In this document: in pieces, positions 21,970 through 33,365 of the stretch
Layout: each line of letters starts with the position of its first letter
How positions within the stretch are numbered: the stretch's first letter is position 1
Source of the DNA: Dendrolimus kikuchii
Lineage: Eukaryota; Arthropoda; Insecta; Lepidoptera; Lasiocampidae
DNA: 64,000 bases
NCBI GenBank assembly: GCA_019925095.2
Contig: CM034394.1
Coordinates: forward strand, 24,290,272 to 24,354,271
Direction: 5' to 3'
Translations under genes and position numbers: made by a program
The notes under the pieces: model-generated
What the model was told of the DNA's origin: nothing
Databases searched by the model: none
What the model saw: the letters and a program-made list of their open reading frames with translations, nothing else

Positions 21970-22085
21970 GTATAGAATATAGAATATACTTTATCGTACA
22001 AAAATGCTACATGAAAACAAGACGGCGATCTTATCGCCCACCGCAATTTCTTCCAGACAACCTATGGATGGAGTATAGAAGGACA
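21970..22085 (-). mobile_element. LINE-C 3' UTR fragment
   Basis: TATAGAATATACTTTATCG, then GCGATCTTATCGCCC and TTTCTTCCAGACAACCTATG: the reverse of the LINE-C 3' UTR with an ATTCTATA-type tail. Confidence 0.6.
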
Positions 22086-22159
22086 ACAAAGACGGTAGTT
22101 ACTAAACCAACTCGTACAATAATTATATACAGGCACTTAAGACCATTAATGTACAGACT

Positions 22160-22273
22160 GAATGAAAGTACATTCACGAAATTCACCACCCCAGGAATCG
22201 AACCCGGAGCCTCTGCGTTCTAATTAGCTCGACAGACTAAGACTTAATCCACTCAATCACAGAGATCTTCAAA
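22160..22273 (-). mobile_element. SINE-D head fragment
   Basis: Minus strand has the tRNA-like head, with box B in AGGCTCCGGGTTCGATTCC and a degraded box A. It lacks the (ATT)n-tailed body. Confidence 0.55.
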
Positions 22274-22294
22274 AATATTTGATATAATAAGTTA

Positions 22295-22435
22295 CACTGT
22301 CACCTTACTCGGTAAACTGTCACCTTACTCGGTAAACTGTCACCTTACTCGGTAAACTGTCACCTTACTCGGTAAACTGTCACCTTACTCGGTAAACTGT
22401 CACCTTACTCGGTACGCTGTCATTTTACTTACCTA
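22295..22435. repeat. 20-bp minisatellite, 6 copies plus one decayed
   Basis: ACTGTCACCTTACTCGGTAA repeats exactly with a 20-bp period to about 22,414. The next unit is mutated (GCTGTCATTTTACTT). It has no spacers, so it is not CRISPR. Confidence 0.95.
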
Positions 22436-22835
22436 CTCCCTTCATTTCAAAATCAAACGAGAATATATCAATGATTTAAGCAGAACATTTACCATGATGG
22501 CCAATATTTCAAATGGCGCTCGTAAAGTGTATTTTCCATTTGCAAGAGGGAAAAGTGGTCATAAACAATAAACAGTTGTAAATGACGAGTCGCGCAGCGT
22601 GGGCGCGAATGCAACGCTCTGACATCCAAACAGCTAAATATTGAACTCGAATTTATAGCCACTGCGGTCAGTTCACCGAATCGGTAAAGGTGGGGTGCCA
22701 CTGATGGCGATAAATGCATCTTCCTTTATTCTTACTTGTATTGCATTTTTAAACCTAAGAGGATTATCTGTGGAGGAACAGATAAAGAATAATAATTAAT
22801 GCGGCGTGTCGTAAGAAGCTATAAAATAATCCTCA

Positions 22836-23070
22836 CCTAGGAGGTAGGGCATTTGTCCGTCAAGATGACTAACATCTCTAGTCTAGAGTATGCTACCTTA
22901 ACAGCTTTGAGTTGTGATCTGGCATTAGTAGCCAGGTTCGAGTTTCTCTCCACTTTTGAGATCGGTAGTACATTGGTAGCATTTTTGGTGTTGCATTTAC
23001 AACACCATTGGTGACCGTAACTGCTTTATATAGTGTGCACCATCAGCCTCTTTGCTGTAAGAAGTATCAT
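22836..23070 (+). mobile_element. Rep-B, old diverged copy
   Basis: GGAGGTAGGGCATTTGTCCG, GATCTGGCATTAGTAGCCAG and TTTTTGGTGTTGCATTTACA are recognisable but diverged, with an extra ~20 bp near 22,975. The A-tail is lost. Confidence 0.55.
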
Positions 23071-23389
23071 ATGTCATTACAGTATCTCTAAATAATCAGA
23101 TATCTATAGGTTGCGATATAAATGCTAATATTATTCTTGTGAGTTTCTTATGAAATTAATTAAAAACTGCAGATTTAGGACCTAAGAATGGCAACTGAGA
23201 TTCGGTACTTTTGTAAAACGTTTCATACAAATCTTTTACAATGAATCCAATCGCATCAGTTTTGGATTATTTCACTCGCATCTGTCTTGTTGATTTCCTG
23301 CATTTTTAGAAATAAAAAGTATATATATTTATTTAAATTTTTACTCTGTAAAGCAATAACATTCTCGTCCATCAACTTCAAAAAGATCT
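23070..23389. other. Unassigned sequence
   Basis: AT-rich, no recognised element. Confidence 0.3.
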
Positions 23390-23873
23390 CGTCATGCCAG
23401 CCTCGACAACATCATCCGCCGAGCTCTTGTCAGCGTCGGTGTACCGGCCATTCTAGAACCGAATGGCCCGATACGTGATGATGGCAAGAGACAGAACGAA
23501 ATGTCACTCGTCCCTTGGAAGATGGGATGTCCGTTAGTGTGGGATGCGACCTGTGTTGATACACTGGCCCCGTCACATCTTCCAATGACTAAGTCAGGTG
23601 CTGGCAACGCCACCGCTTCAGCTGTAGACGTCAAACGGCGCAAATATGAAGCCTTAGGAGAAGGTTACATACTTGTGCTGTTTGGGGTTGAAAAATTAGA
23701 CCCGTAGGGTCCGTCGGCAATTTAAAGACATATATAAGAAACTCTTTGACACTACCCGTGATCAGAAGGCTCATATTTCGTACAACAAATAAGTATTGCC
23801 ACACAGCGTGGCAATGCAGCCAGCCTTCTGGGCTCGCTCCCCGTTGGCAGTGATCTGCTACATAGTGCATTTT
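23390..23873 (+). pseudogene. LINE C-terminal domain fragment
   Basis: Plus frame reads IIRRALVSVGVPAILEPNG, DGKRQNEMSLVPWKMGCPLV, WDATCVDTLAPSHLPMTKSG and RRKYEALGEGYILVLFGVEK. After a broken stretch the frame returns with SIATQRGNAASLLGSLPVGS and a stop at 23,871-23,873. This conserved domain follows RT in a LINE group common in Lepidoptera (recalled: WD.T.VDT.A.SH and IQRGNAAS). The middle is decayed, so it is dead. Confidence 0.7.
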
Positions 23874-24209
23874 AGTTTCAACGTCTTTGTTTTTTTTGTC
23901 TCGGATATGTATAACATGATAAAGTTTTCTTTAATAACATTCTTATTCTAATGTAGATAGAGACTGCCATATTTTACAGCTTCTTAATAGACGCTACTAA
24001 AGCTCCCGCTTATCGCTTGCATTGGAGTCACCCATTCCTTGTTCCATGCAGTTTGTATGAAGTGGATCGAAGGACCAACTCCCTCAAGCTCATCTGCCGT
24101 CGATAATTAAACAGCTGCGCTGCAAATACCCGCTTCCAAACATAACCATAGTACGGATGCTCTTTTAAGTTAGCATGAAACATAATATATTCTCTTCTTT
24201 TCCTTGTCT

Positions 24210-24496
24210 TCTTACATATAAAAATCAATTGCTGTTCATTAGTCTACCTAAAACTCAAGAACGGCTTAGCCGATTTTGATGTCATTTTATGTGTATTTTT
24301 GAGTGGGTCTCGGAATAGTTTGGATTTATAATTGGAATCGGCAAGTGAGGCAGAAATTGGTTTCCAAGATTTTTTTGTGTTTTTGCGTAGGTCCCGGGAT
24401 GGTTTAAATTCACAGCTGGACCCAGTAGGTGGCGCTGCAATCGGGTTCTAGATTTTTATTTCTTCGGGGCAAGACAACGTCTGCGGGGCCCACTAG
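24210..24496 (+). mobile_element. Helitron-like element
   Basis: Interior TGGACCCAGTAGGTGGCGC and ACAACGTCTGCGGGGCCCA precede CTAG (24,493-24,496) and host T. The 5' end near 24,210 is approximate. Confidence 0.55.
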
Positions 24497-24593
24497 TATA
24501 CTCGTACTTATAGATATGTACTTTATTGCCCAACATTGAAATACAGTTCAAGAAAAAATTCTTTCAAACAAGCTTATGATAAAGTAGTGTATA

Positions 24594-25260
24594 CTAGCAA
24601 AACTTCGTTCGCGTAGCTCTAACGTTGACATATTTCTTAGTGAATGTACGCGACGATACGACATTTTTATCGAGATACAGAGTATCCGAGAGTTGAACCA
24701 GGATATAAGCCAACTAGCTCTGAGTCGAGTTTCATTTCAATCCATTCAGTAGTTTTTTCATGATTCTCTAACACAGTGATCCCCAAAGTGTGTTGTCTCA
24801 TAGACCCCCTATCAATTTTTACTGAATTCAGTGGACCCCCTATCTTTTTAACCTACTTTAAAAAAGGAGGAAGTTTTCAATATGTTCAACCATATTTGTT
24901 TTTTTTATTTCTAAGCCGATGTCGACAATTGTTTTTGCGCTGGATTGAGTATAGTTTCTAGTTGGTTCCATATAAATTTTATAGCCTGTAAGTACAAACA
25001 CGCACTATCGTATTATATTATTCTATTTATAGAAAGCTAAAAAATTCGTTACGACTTGTTTAAATGGAATTTACTATTGTGGACCCCTATTTGCAGCTCG
25101 TGTACCCCCAGATTTTGTTTTCACTAACGTTCACTGTAGTTTGATATGGAACCCCAGGGGTCCTTATGGACCCCTTTGAGGACCCATGCTCTAAAAGACT
25201 GGTAGAGAGACAAAAATTCTAAAAGTTAAATTTTCATGATCACGGACCAGTAGGGTCCGA
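24594..25260 (-). mobile_element. Helitron-like element interrupted by a hAT-like element
   Basis: CTAG at 24,594-24,597 follows host A. GCAAAACTTCGTTCGCG is the reverse of the GC-rich 3' end. The body continues to TTTTTTCATGATTCTCTAACA, is broken by 24,774-25,188, and resumes at CTCTAAAAGACTGGTAGAG. Confidence 0.45.
24774..25188. mobile_element. hAT-like non-autonomous element, 415 bp
   Basis: Ends CAGTGATCCCCAAAG and CTTTGAGGACCCATG are imperfect inverted repeats (11 of 15). The flanks CTCTAACA (24,766-24,773) and CTCTAAAA (25,189-25,196) are a 7/8 match, fitting the 8-bp target duplication of hAT transposons. The GGACCCCCTATC-rich interior has no transposase. Confidence 0.55.
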
Positions 25261-25433
25261 ATTACTTATTAGCGTTTGATATTCCTTCACAGAAATTGAT
25301 TCTTACAAACTACACTATATTTGGGTATAATCATACATTGTGGTTTTTTTTAATCAGCCTATTCGATTTCTGACAAAGGTAATTGATTTAAAAAAAAACC
25401 TAATGATACTACTTTAGTTATCGTCAAAATCGT

Positions 25434-25500
25434 TTGTTGCAAAGATCCATAGGCGACGGTAACCATTTTCTAGCAGGTGGGCTCTTGGACTGTCTAGAAT
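25434..25500 (+). mobile_element. Rep-B/LINE 3' remnant
   Basis: GTTGCAAAGATCCATAGGCG and TTTTCTAGCAGGTGGGC only. Confidence 0.5.
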
Positions 25501-25559
25501 ATACTCCACCACCACACCATTACCCTTTGCTTTTTAAAAAAAAATTTGCATGAAACTAT

Positions 25560-25668
25560 TTGATGCCACCCGTAATTAGAAGGCTGGCTCATATTCCGCC
25601 ATACAGCGTGGCAATGCAGCCAGCCTTCTGGGCACGCTTCCCATCTGGTAGCGATTTGTTACATGGTC
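25560..25668 (+). pseudogene. Second copy of the LINE C-terminal end
   Basis: Encodes IQRGNAASLLGTLPIW then a stop, matching the last residues of 23,390-23,873. The preceding AATTAGAAGGCTGGCTCATA parallels that copy too. It lies 1.7 kb downstream in the same orientation. Confidence 0.6.
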
Positions 25669-26332
25669 TTTAATTTTATTATTATGATTTATAACTTAGT
25701 TCATTTTAAGATCTGTTATACAGACTACAACTTATATGATCACATCCTAACTTAAAACTACCTAGTTTGACAGTTGCGGCAAAGTGAGAATTTAGTATGT
25801 GATTATAGCCGAGAGGGGCCCGATCCGCACCGCACAATCATCGCCGGCACGTGCGTCTTACGGAAATTTACTACGTCTAATACAATAAGTCCATGAGACC
25901 CGAGTCTGGGACCAAACCATGGTAAAGAAGCAAACCAGTAAAACAATTCTAAACGTAATATTTGAAAACAAATAAAAATTGTCAAGGTACAATAAAAACA
26001 ATGAAAGTTCATCATATCTACGCAGTCATTCATTGTAGCAATTCGATATGAAAACTTCAGGGTAAAAGACAAACTTGTCACTTTTTTTTTAACTAATCTG
26101 TGAATGCGATTTTGCAGGGAATTTCCGGTACTATACGATAATAAACCAAACAGAGAAAACGTTTATTTAAAATATAAAATAGATAGACGAGACAAAGCAT
26201 TTTTAGAACTCAGTTTGTCGGATGATACTCCACCACAGCACTGATTTTCAGTGCCCACCTCTTAGTGTAGACCTATATTACCTTAAGAGTCGTATAAAAA
26301 AAATCATTATTAAATTTGTTCATATCACATTA
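25669..26332. other. Unassigned sequence
   Basis: No element recognised. A minus-strand open frame at 25,803-26,081 has no supporting context. Confidence 0.3.
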
Positions 26333-26779
26333 CATACATACATACATAACTTCACGCCAGTTCCCTCGTGGGGTAGGCACGAACAACAGAGTGCCATTTA
26401 GGCTTATTCTTACACACCTCACTTGCCTCTTTGACATTCATAACTCTTGTCATGCAAGCTCGTCTGTTCTTAAGGCTCCTGACATCACCTTCTGCTAGTA
26501 CACGATCAATTTGATCATGGAAGGTGTGTCGTGGCCTTCCACGACTTCTGCATCCATCCACTTTTGCATTGTATATCTGTTTAGTCATTCTTTCATCATG
26601 CATTCTTTCCACATGCCCGAACCACCGGAGCATTCCTTTCCTTACCTTCACCCCGACACTCTCTTTTAGACCAACTCTCTTTCTTACTTCGGTATTACGA
26701 ACGCGGTCCGCGAGCGTCACTCCGCAGATTTTGCGCAGTGCTCGCATCTCGACCGCGTTTACTCTACTTTCATGCTCTT
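26333..26779 (-). pseudogene. LINE-A 3' fragment, best-preserved frame
   Basis: An uninterrupted 131-codon minus frame runs from MRALRKICGVTLADRVRNTE through VGLKESVGVKVRKGMLRWFG and HVERMHDERMTKQIYNAKVD to the terminal AYPTRELA. (TATG)n at 26,333-26,348. Upstream homology ends at the CATGCTCT near 26,779. Confidence 0.85.
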
Positions 26780-27640
26780 AGTTAGTCATGTATATATTAA
26801 AAAGTATGTAGCCTATATATTAGATGTATATGAGAGACGAAGTAAATTGCTCTGAAAATTGTTATCAACTTGTTCTGAATAGTTTATAATATATTATTTA
26901 AGGCGTTAAAGAATTAAAGAATTTATTTGAAATCATTAACATATTGTACAGAACTAATTTGGTATCGCAAACAACTGCTGTAGTATAATACTGTTGCATT
27001 TGTTAGCGCTCACTTCCAGACAACTCATTTGTTATTATACAATTGAAAAAAGAAAATTATTTTAAAGTTTACATTTGGAAATTTTCGTGTTAAATGTCAA
27101 TGTTTGTAATGTATGTGGAAATGCATAGATGTGTCAATGGGTGTGTATATGTATGTGTGCATGTATATGTGGTGTGTATGTGTGTGATGTGTGTACAAGT
27201 GAACGAGTGAGTGTGTTATATAGTGAGGTTACAGACTTATTATATTGACGTTATTATCATATTTAGATTTTATAAAATGCAATACAGACTTGACTTACTG
27301 CTACCGAACTAAATGTACCCTGACAGAACCCGTAACCGCGCCGGAGGTAAGCAGAGGGTGTGCGGGGTTAAATTATGTATTTTATTGTCGCCGAAACCAA
27401 TTTCATAAGCCTTGGAACCGCGATGAGTCCACCCCAATGTACCGCGGTGCCTATTGAATTTCGCAACTCACATACATATCGGCCGACAATGTGTCTACTT
27501 GTGCTATTCTCGTATATTTGTTCTGAAATTGTTTATTATGTTATTATATTTTGTATGAAAACAATCTGTTCCTTTTCAAAGGAATTTTCTGTACAACGGT
27601 TAAGTAATAACGATTATATGTTACAAGAAAACCTATCGTA
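26780..27640. other. Unassigned; (GT)-rich stretch
   Basis: 27,120-27,220 is rich in TGTGTG/TATGTG. GCGCCGGAGGTAAGCAGAG near 27,340 contains a consensus-like donor, but no exon is supported. Confidence 0.3.
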
Positions 27641-28485
27641 ATTTCTGGGATAACTTTTACATAAATCTATCTCATTATTCAGAATAAAAAGTATCCCATG
27701 TCCACCCTCGAAATCAAAATTACTTAAATACCAAATTTCAGTTAAATCGGTCCAGTAGTTTTTTCGTAACAGCATAACAAATAAAGAGAAAAATATATTT
27801 TTATCCCGCAAACTACCCCATTTTTCGCGATAAAAAGTATCCTATGTTCATCCTTGGCATCGAAAAAATATATGTACTGAGTTTCAGCCAAATCGGTCTA
27901 ATAGTTTTTCCGTGAAAACGGAACAGACAGACAGAATTACTTTCGCATTTATAATATTGTTACGGCCTAGGTGCCGACAAAGACAAATTCACACCTGTAG
28001 CCCTGTAGAAACACATTTTATTACCTTTTCAGCATTTGGACTTCTTTTGTTTACTTTCTGTTTAAAATTTGTGATTAAAAAAACAGCCCATTGTGTATTG
28101 TAATCTTTTACGGCCTACTGTTGTATTGTGATCACTGCCAGGTGTCTCGGATTTAAAAGTACAAACTAATTCTAAGAAATTAGGTCCACGCGGTCGGGAA
28201 GATATATTGCATCTGTGCAGTATAAACCAATGCCCCAATGGAGAGATCCGCAGTCAAGCAAAATCACGAGCGAAGCAAGACTTGTGTACATTCGGTAATC
28301 TAATTAGTGACGGCCTTTGCGCGTGTTATTGAATTACGATCTTCTGCATTACGTTTGGACTTGTTGCGTTCGGTTATATTTGTACCTGTGTTATACGTGT
28401 TTGTATAGTTCTAATAAACTCTATAATAATTACAACGGCATTTTAATTCAAGTCCTGCAACTCGTAACAATATTAATAATGATTT
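27641..28485 (-). mobile_element. Helitron-like element interrupted by a solo LTR
   Basis: Two related modules (AAATCGGTCCAGTAGTTTTT and CAAATCGGTCTAATAGTTTTT, each after AAAAAGTATCC) precede ACTTTCGCATTTATAATAT, the reverse of a Hel-G 5' end. The LTR interrupts this end and the element resumes ATATTAATAATG. Confidence 0.45.
27958..28469 (+). mobile_element. LTR-E solo LTR (512 bp)
   Basis: Begins TGTTACGGCC and ends ACTCGTAACA, flanked by ATAT on both sides (27,954-27,957; 28,470-28,473). Contains TATAAA at 28,221 and AATAAA at 28,413, in the order of a U3-R-U5. No internal retroviral or retrotransposon region follows, so the internal part was lost by LTR-LTR recombination. The 4-bp ATAT duplication suits a Ty3/gypsy-type element. 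Confidence 0.8.
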
Positions 28486-28936
28486 ATCGCAATGGTGTAT
28501 AAAAATTCTAATCAAATTAAATAAATAAAACAACCTACCACAATATGTAATTAGTTGGAAATAATATAGGTACTAAAATATTTATATATCAAAAATTGGA
28601 AGTCGCCTCTGCAGTGTAGGCCTCCCCTAATAATATCCAAATTCCCTGTCTCCAGCTGTTCTTCTCCAGTTTTTTTACATCCAAAATAACCTCTCATATC
28701 TTAACTGGCCACCTCCCTGTCTCTTCTTATCGCTGGATATGCAGTCTAATTTTCTTTGACCATTTATTTTCTTCTTGCCTACTTAAAACATGTAAATTTA
28801 ATATACATAAAAGGAAATAAAGAATTTGTAAGTCATAGTATTGTTGCTAATAAGAATCGAATCCACAAACATGTTCATGCAAAAGTAAGAGAGCCATCAT
28901 TGACACACTTCCTCTTACTTAACTTGGTGTAATGGA
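28486..28936. other. Unassigned sequence
   Basis: AT-rich, nothing recognised. Confidence 0.3.
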
Positions 28937-29125
28937 ATGTACCTACATGGTTTCCTTCTCGAAAATAAAGAAACACGTAAAATATCTACTAAGTTTTCTA
29001 TGTCAACTGATGATCATAAAGCATTAAAGCCACCTAGCGTCCAAAAAGTACCAGATCACTTGCAAGCTGACCAGATGCTTGCGAGTAAACCATTGGAGCT
29101 GCTGCTCGGAGTGGTTTACGTATAG
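28937..29125 (+). pseudogene. Possible BEL/Pao polyprotein fragment
   Basis: The frame ends VPDHLQADQMLASKPLELLL then GVVYV. The spacing resembles the ...L.LADP.F..P.+IDLLLGAD.+ segment of BEL/Pao proteases, but the ADP and GAD residues are not kept. Weak assignment; no LTR seen next to it. Confidence 0.25.
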
Positions 29126-29157
29126 GCCGACTTCTGACAGACTATACTGGAATTTGT

Positions 29158-29690
29158 CGCCTTTTTTTTTAAGGCGGGGGAAATCCTATTTACGCACAAT
29201 ACTGGGTCCTTTGCAAGGGGTTAGACCATAATTGAGCATGAAGGCTTTCCCGACTCAGAGACTCAGAGAAGTTGCACGGGCAACAACCACTACCCACTAA
29301 AACCACCCTCCTCCCATGTGCCCCGCGCTTTTTATGTAGGAAATGCTGAGACTTAGAACGTAGTTACGCCCAGTCCGATCCAGCGCAAAAAGTGCCTGAA
29401 TGTGCCCCGGGAATCAGAACACATTCACTTCGTCAGCGGGGGTGATGAATCCTTTGCTCCCTTGATAGCTAAAGGCCCCCCGAAGCGGTATTATTCAGGG
29501 TGGGAAGTCATGCGCATACCTGCGTCTCCGGATGCCAGCCAACCGCCGGCGTCCGCCTGGAGTGCAATTCGTGGCCTGCGCGATCCTGCGCTAACAACGC
29601 AAGGTTCACTAATTAACAGCATGATGTCCACCCATGAACAGCGGTGCTTTTCAGGTGCCGGGTGGCTTTAATGATCTATGCCCCTTAATT
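29158..29690. repeat. GC-richer probable TE segment
   Basis: A T-run followed by AAGGCGGGGGAAATCC, then CTACCCACTAAAACCACCC, resembles the 5' region of a LINE often seen in moth genomes (by recall). An 89-codon plus frame at 29,402-29,671 is not recognised. Base composition is clearly unlike the flanks. Confidence 0.35.
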
Positions 29691-30650
29691 CAAACATTTT
29701 CATAACTTTACATAACAAAGTTTTTAGCAGTATTTAGAAAAAACTTGGACCAACGTAAACTAATTTTATATAAATGAACCAGAAACTGTTGGACTTTACC
29801 TATTAGAAAGCGAAATATCCTCAAGAAACAAATAGCAACAACAAGAAAATAATCAGCACTTTACAAGATATCCGTCGAAAATTAACGCTTCGTTCAGACG
29901 CAAAAACATTAATTCTGGAATAATTAAAGAAACGATTAGAGCGCTTCGCAACCCTTCTACCTCGATGGAGGGGGAGGGGGGGTTAGTACCACCGAAAATT
30001 GTTAGCACAAAACAGGGCTGTCTCAGGCAATAAAGTTTGCTAAGGAATTTCATTAGTTTCCTACAATAAATTAAGAGGTTATGCTCTCGTGTGTCGGCCC
30101 TGCAATTACCTCGTCTAGGGACCCATAATGAAGTACCTCTTGCCTCCGCTGATGGAGTGGAGCGAGAAAATTTATTTGGATATGACTCGCTGAATTAGCT
30201 CTTTCCTTGCTTTACCAATAAAAAAGGCGAAAATGAAGGGAATAAAGTATTAGATGGCCACAGTTTCATTTGTATTGTAGATAATTGTCTTTTAGCTTAG
30301 CTTTAGTTTAAACTATCGAAAGAATCGATTTCGATGAAAAATTAACTGATGATGTAATCGATTGAGTTGATTATCTAATCAACATTTGATTCGCTCCTTG
30401 ATAAAACAATGATTTTTCCGGTTCAATTTTTTTAACTAAGCGCCTGGTTAGTGAGTGATTTATCGGCGCGCGCGTCTATAATGATACTTGAGTCGGACTC
30501 GAAACAACAAGATGTTTGAATAATCGAATCAATCGAGTTGAGTATCTTGCCATCCCGCATGGCTATTAGTTGTTTCAACTTTTCTCTGAACTCGAGTGTT
30601 TAGCTTTGCCCGCTTATCAATTGCTAGCGTGTAAAATTTCATAAATAACT
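29691..30650. other. Unassigned sequence
   Basis: No repeat or gene recognised. Short GC patch at 30,460 (TCGGCGCGCGCG). Confidence 0.3.
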
Positions 30651-30935
30651 TTCCATTATTTCTTTCATTATTTATGGTCCGGATGCCTGGAATTCGTCAT
30701 ATAATTGTACATTGTATGTTTTTTTAATCGAGATAAAAACACATTTTATAGGTATATCTCCAAACTAGCTTAACATATATCGAACCAACTCCAGGGCCTA
30801 TCCCAGATATCCATACCATAATAAATAACAGCAAATTCGTTTACGGAATTCGAACCCGGGGGTCCTTTGCGTTTCCACTGAAATCGCTAGACCAGCAAAG
30901 GTAAAGCCTATTGAATCATAGAGACCAAAACAATA
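30650..30935 (-). mobile_element. SINE-D relative, rearranged
   Basis: 30,770-30,935 on the minus strand has a tRNA-like head with GGGTTCGAATTCCG as box B. 30,665-30,710 has ATTTATGGTCCGGATGCCTGG and ATAATTGTACATTGTATG, in the opposite orientation. The two halves face each other. Confidence 0.4.
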
Positions 30936-31019
30936 GAAACAAATATTACCCATTACATAAAGGTAACTTGCTTGGTTTGATCATATCACTGTATAATGTA
31001 TTATTCAAAGTAAGTTCAT

Positions 31020-31160
31020 ATATACAAGTTAAAAATTAAGTCTATTGCCTACTCTATAAGTTGTAAATCTCTTTGCAGCGTGTTATTGCTTTTTAAGAAG
31101 AAGAAGCGGCAAGAAAGTCCCTAGCAACATATCTGTACATAAATTATTTTACCTCATAGA
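31020..31160 (-). repeat. LINE-type 3' tail repeat
   Basis: Reverse of the 17,400-17,580 family: GTTGTAAATCTCTTTGCAGC, GAAGAAGCGGCAAGAAAG and TCCCTAGCAACATAT. Confidence 0.4.
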
Positions 31161-31275
31161 ACAGAATAGAATATACTTTATTGCATAACATTAAAATACA
31201 TTTCAAGAAATTTAAGTACAGAAAATGTTAGGCGGTCTTGTCACTAAAAGCAATTTCTTCCAGACTACCTTAGGA
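31161..31275 (-). mobile_element. LINE-C 3' UTR fragment
   Basis: AGAATAGAATATACTTTATTG, GTTAGGCGGTCTTGTCACT and AAGCAATTTCTTCCAGACTA in reverse of the family. Confidence 0.6.
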
Positions 31276-31744
31276 TGGATACGTTAGTTTTGCAATACAC
31301 TTATCATAAAATGTTCATGTGTCTTTTACTTCATATTTATCTGCTGATTAGTTATAAAAAACTAACTGGCTTGAAAATTAAGCAAAGTCAGCATCTAACT
31401 AAAAACACTTCACCTTGTCCAAACTTTCCAAGATCCTTGGGCCAAAGCTCCTCATAATAGTTTGGCTCGCGGACTTATTACACGGCCGGCGACAATGAAC
31501 CCTGACGTGACGTTTTTATAACCCGGTCATAACAGGTGAGCTATTGGCCCGCTCCGTGTTCACGTCACGTGATGTATGGCTAAAGTGGCTGGTGGTTTAA
31601 TCAAGAACTTCTATGTACGGTGTTCACGTATATTCGGCTCGTTAAATAATGTATATAGCTATGTTATGGTATTGCATTTTATAGGAACAGCCTGTAAACC
31701 CTTCAGCGTTGAGTTTAGATCTTCACATTATAGGTGAACTTAAT
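31276..31744. other. Unassigned sequence
   Basis: 31,480-31,570 contains GTGACGTG motifs twice in inverse arrangement (CCTGACGTGACG / TTCACGTCACGTG). Otherwise nothing recognised. Confidence 0.3.
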
Positions 31745-32190
31745 AACAGACGTCGTCGTCAGCCAATCGCAGTTCACTGTTGGACGTAAGTCTCCACAAG
31801 TTTGCGCCTAATACTCCGGTCTTACGCTATCCTCATCCAGCACCTACCGTCCACCTTGCGCAGATCGCTGGCCCATCGCTTACCGAAACGCGGTCTTCAC
31901 TGCAGGCCTCGTCTACTCCATCGGTCCTGCGACAGACGGGACCGGGCCATTGATACTGCTGCCTACTAATTTTACGAGCTACATATGTCGGTATTCGGTT
32001 ACTTTAGTTCTTTTACGAATATCCTCATTTCGGATTTTGTCCATTAGAGAGACTTCGAGCATAGCTCGTTCCATAGTTAGCTACGCAACTTGGAATTAAT
32101 GGACCAAATCTGCCGTCATGAGTCAGTGTTCACATCTATGTCCCATGAGTCTGAATGTGGAGGATGCACTGCTCGAAGACTTTCATCTTC
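31745..32190 (-). pseudogene. RTE-like LINE C-terminal fragment, decayed
   Basis: Minus strand reads AMLEVSLMDKIRNEDIRKRT, then broken frames matching a WRWAGH...RWSDDLRKV...YVQQWT-type RTE tail (here QSAQG, DLRPTVNCDW and similar). (GTC/GAC)n-like 3' end at 31,750. Several stops. Confidence 0.55.
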
Positions 32191-32329
32191 AAGAACTTAA
32201 TAATAATAGGTTATAAACGTCCTAATTCTGGGCTTGGGCCTTTCTATTTGTTAGAGGAAAAAGTATACTCGTCATGCTTCACCAAAGTTGTTTGCTGAGT
32301 TTGACACGTCCGTGATATCGCGGTTTATT

Positions 32330-32720
32330 GCAAAGCGAGCAAACTGGCAGGCGTTTTCCCCCTAATGGGAAGAGGTCACTGTCATCTGTAGACGTTTGTA
32401 ACACCAGGCGCCAGGCCAATACGTTTCCAGCCTTCAGAATAGAATAGAGCCCAGAACTTAAAAAGGTCCGAACAAAGATAGTAAATAAAAGAAAAATAAG
32501 GTAGAGATCTATATTAAGGAGCAGGGGCTCTGTCAAGAGACAGGAAGGCTATTAAAAAAAATAAAGAGGATAGGATAGGAGGAACGGGGAGAAATGGAGT
32601 AGATGGATCAGACAAGAGGGGATCGGATAAGTGAATGGAATAAGGTGATGGGATAGGGCGAAGGGGAAATGAGTCATTGGCTCATAGTACGAAACACTAT
32701 TAGCTCAAGGCTAGAACCAT
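32330..32720 (-). repeat. LINE 3' UTR relative with GGATA-rich flank
   Basis: GGCAGGCGTTTTCCCCCTAA, GGGAAGAGGTCACTGTCATC and ACGTTTGTAACACCAGGCG parallel the reversed Rep-B/LINE 3' block. Then come 150 bp of AGGATAGGAT/GGGATAGGG-type sequence. The 2,850-3,010 repeat has the same order. Confidence 0.4.
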
Positions 32721-33365
32721 TTCACGCTGATAAACTGTGAGAGCGTGGCATCTTACAATCGAGCCGGTCCTAAAAGCTGTAATCAAGATAACGATTCCAG
32801 CATGGTTCTATCAGGTCAGAAATTTGCAATTTTCATCATGTTGCTGATTTGTGCCGCTTTTGAATTGGCATGCTAGATATTAAGTTTCAACCCCACATTT
32901 TAAAGAAGACGATAGGTCAAGCAACGAAAATTTAAAAATAATGTAGATAAAAATAAGTGAGAAATAATCCTTTTTAACGGTCGGCACAAATAAGACGTCA
33001 GGCGACATTAAGTCGAGCTCTGAAGAAACAATCGTCTGGAAATTTCGAAATGTAAGCTTAATTAAAATTTTCTTAACAATGATGTCTAAGCGATTTTCAA
33101 AAGGGGAGCTTGGAGTCATACGCGGCAATTTGTAAGGGTGTTGAGCTCTCAGGAATTTTGAGGATTTTATTGTTTTACTAGAGCCTTTCATGTGGCTTCG
33201 TCTACTTTAACATCTATATCGCGTGGGAATTTTGGTGTTTTATGAAATGAATTCCTACGTTGTTTTATCGTACTCTACTGATATAATTACCCACAAATTT
33301 TATTTAAATCATTTAATATAAGTCGCTGTGAAAAAAGAACATATAATGGAACTGTGGTTGCCCAT
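32721..33365. other. Unassigned sequence
   Basis: No element recognised. A minus-strand open frame at 32,880-33,191 lacks context. Confidence 0.3.

Noticed and set aside
22295..22435. CRISPR-like direct repeat
   Set aside because: Units are contiguous without spacers, and the DNA is eukaryotic.
26352..26747. 131-codon frame as a host gene
   Set aside because: It is repeated ten times in the window, ends at the (TATG)n LINE tail and lacks an RT core. It is LINE-A.
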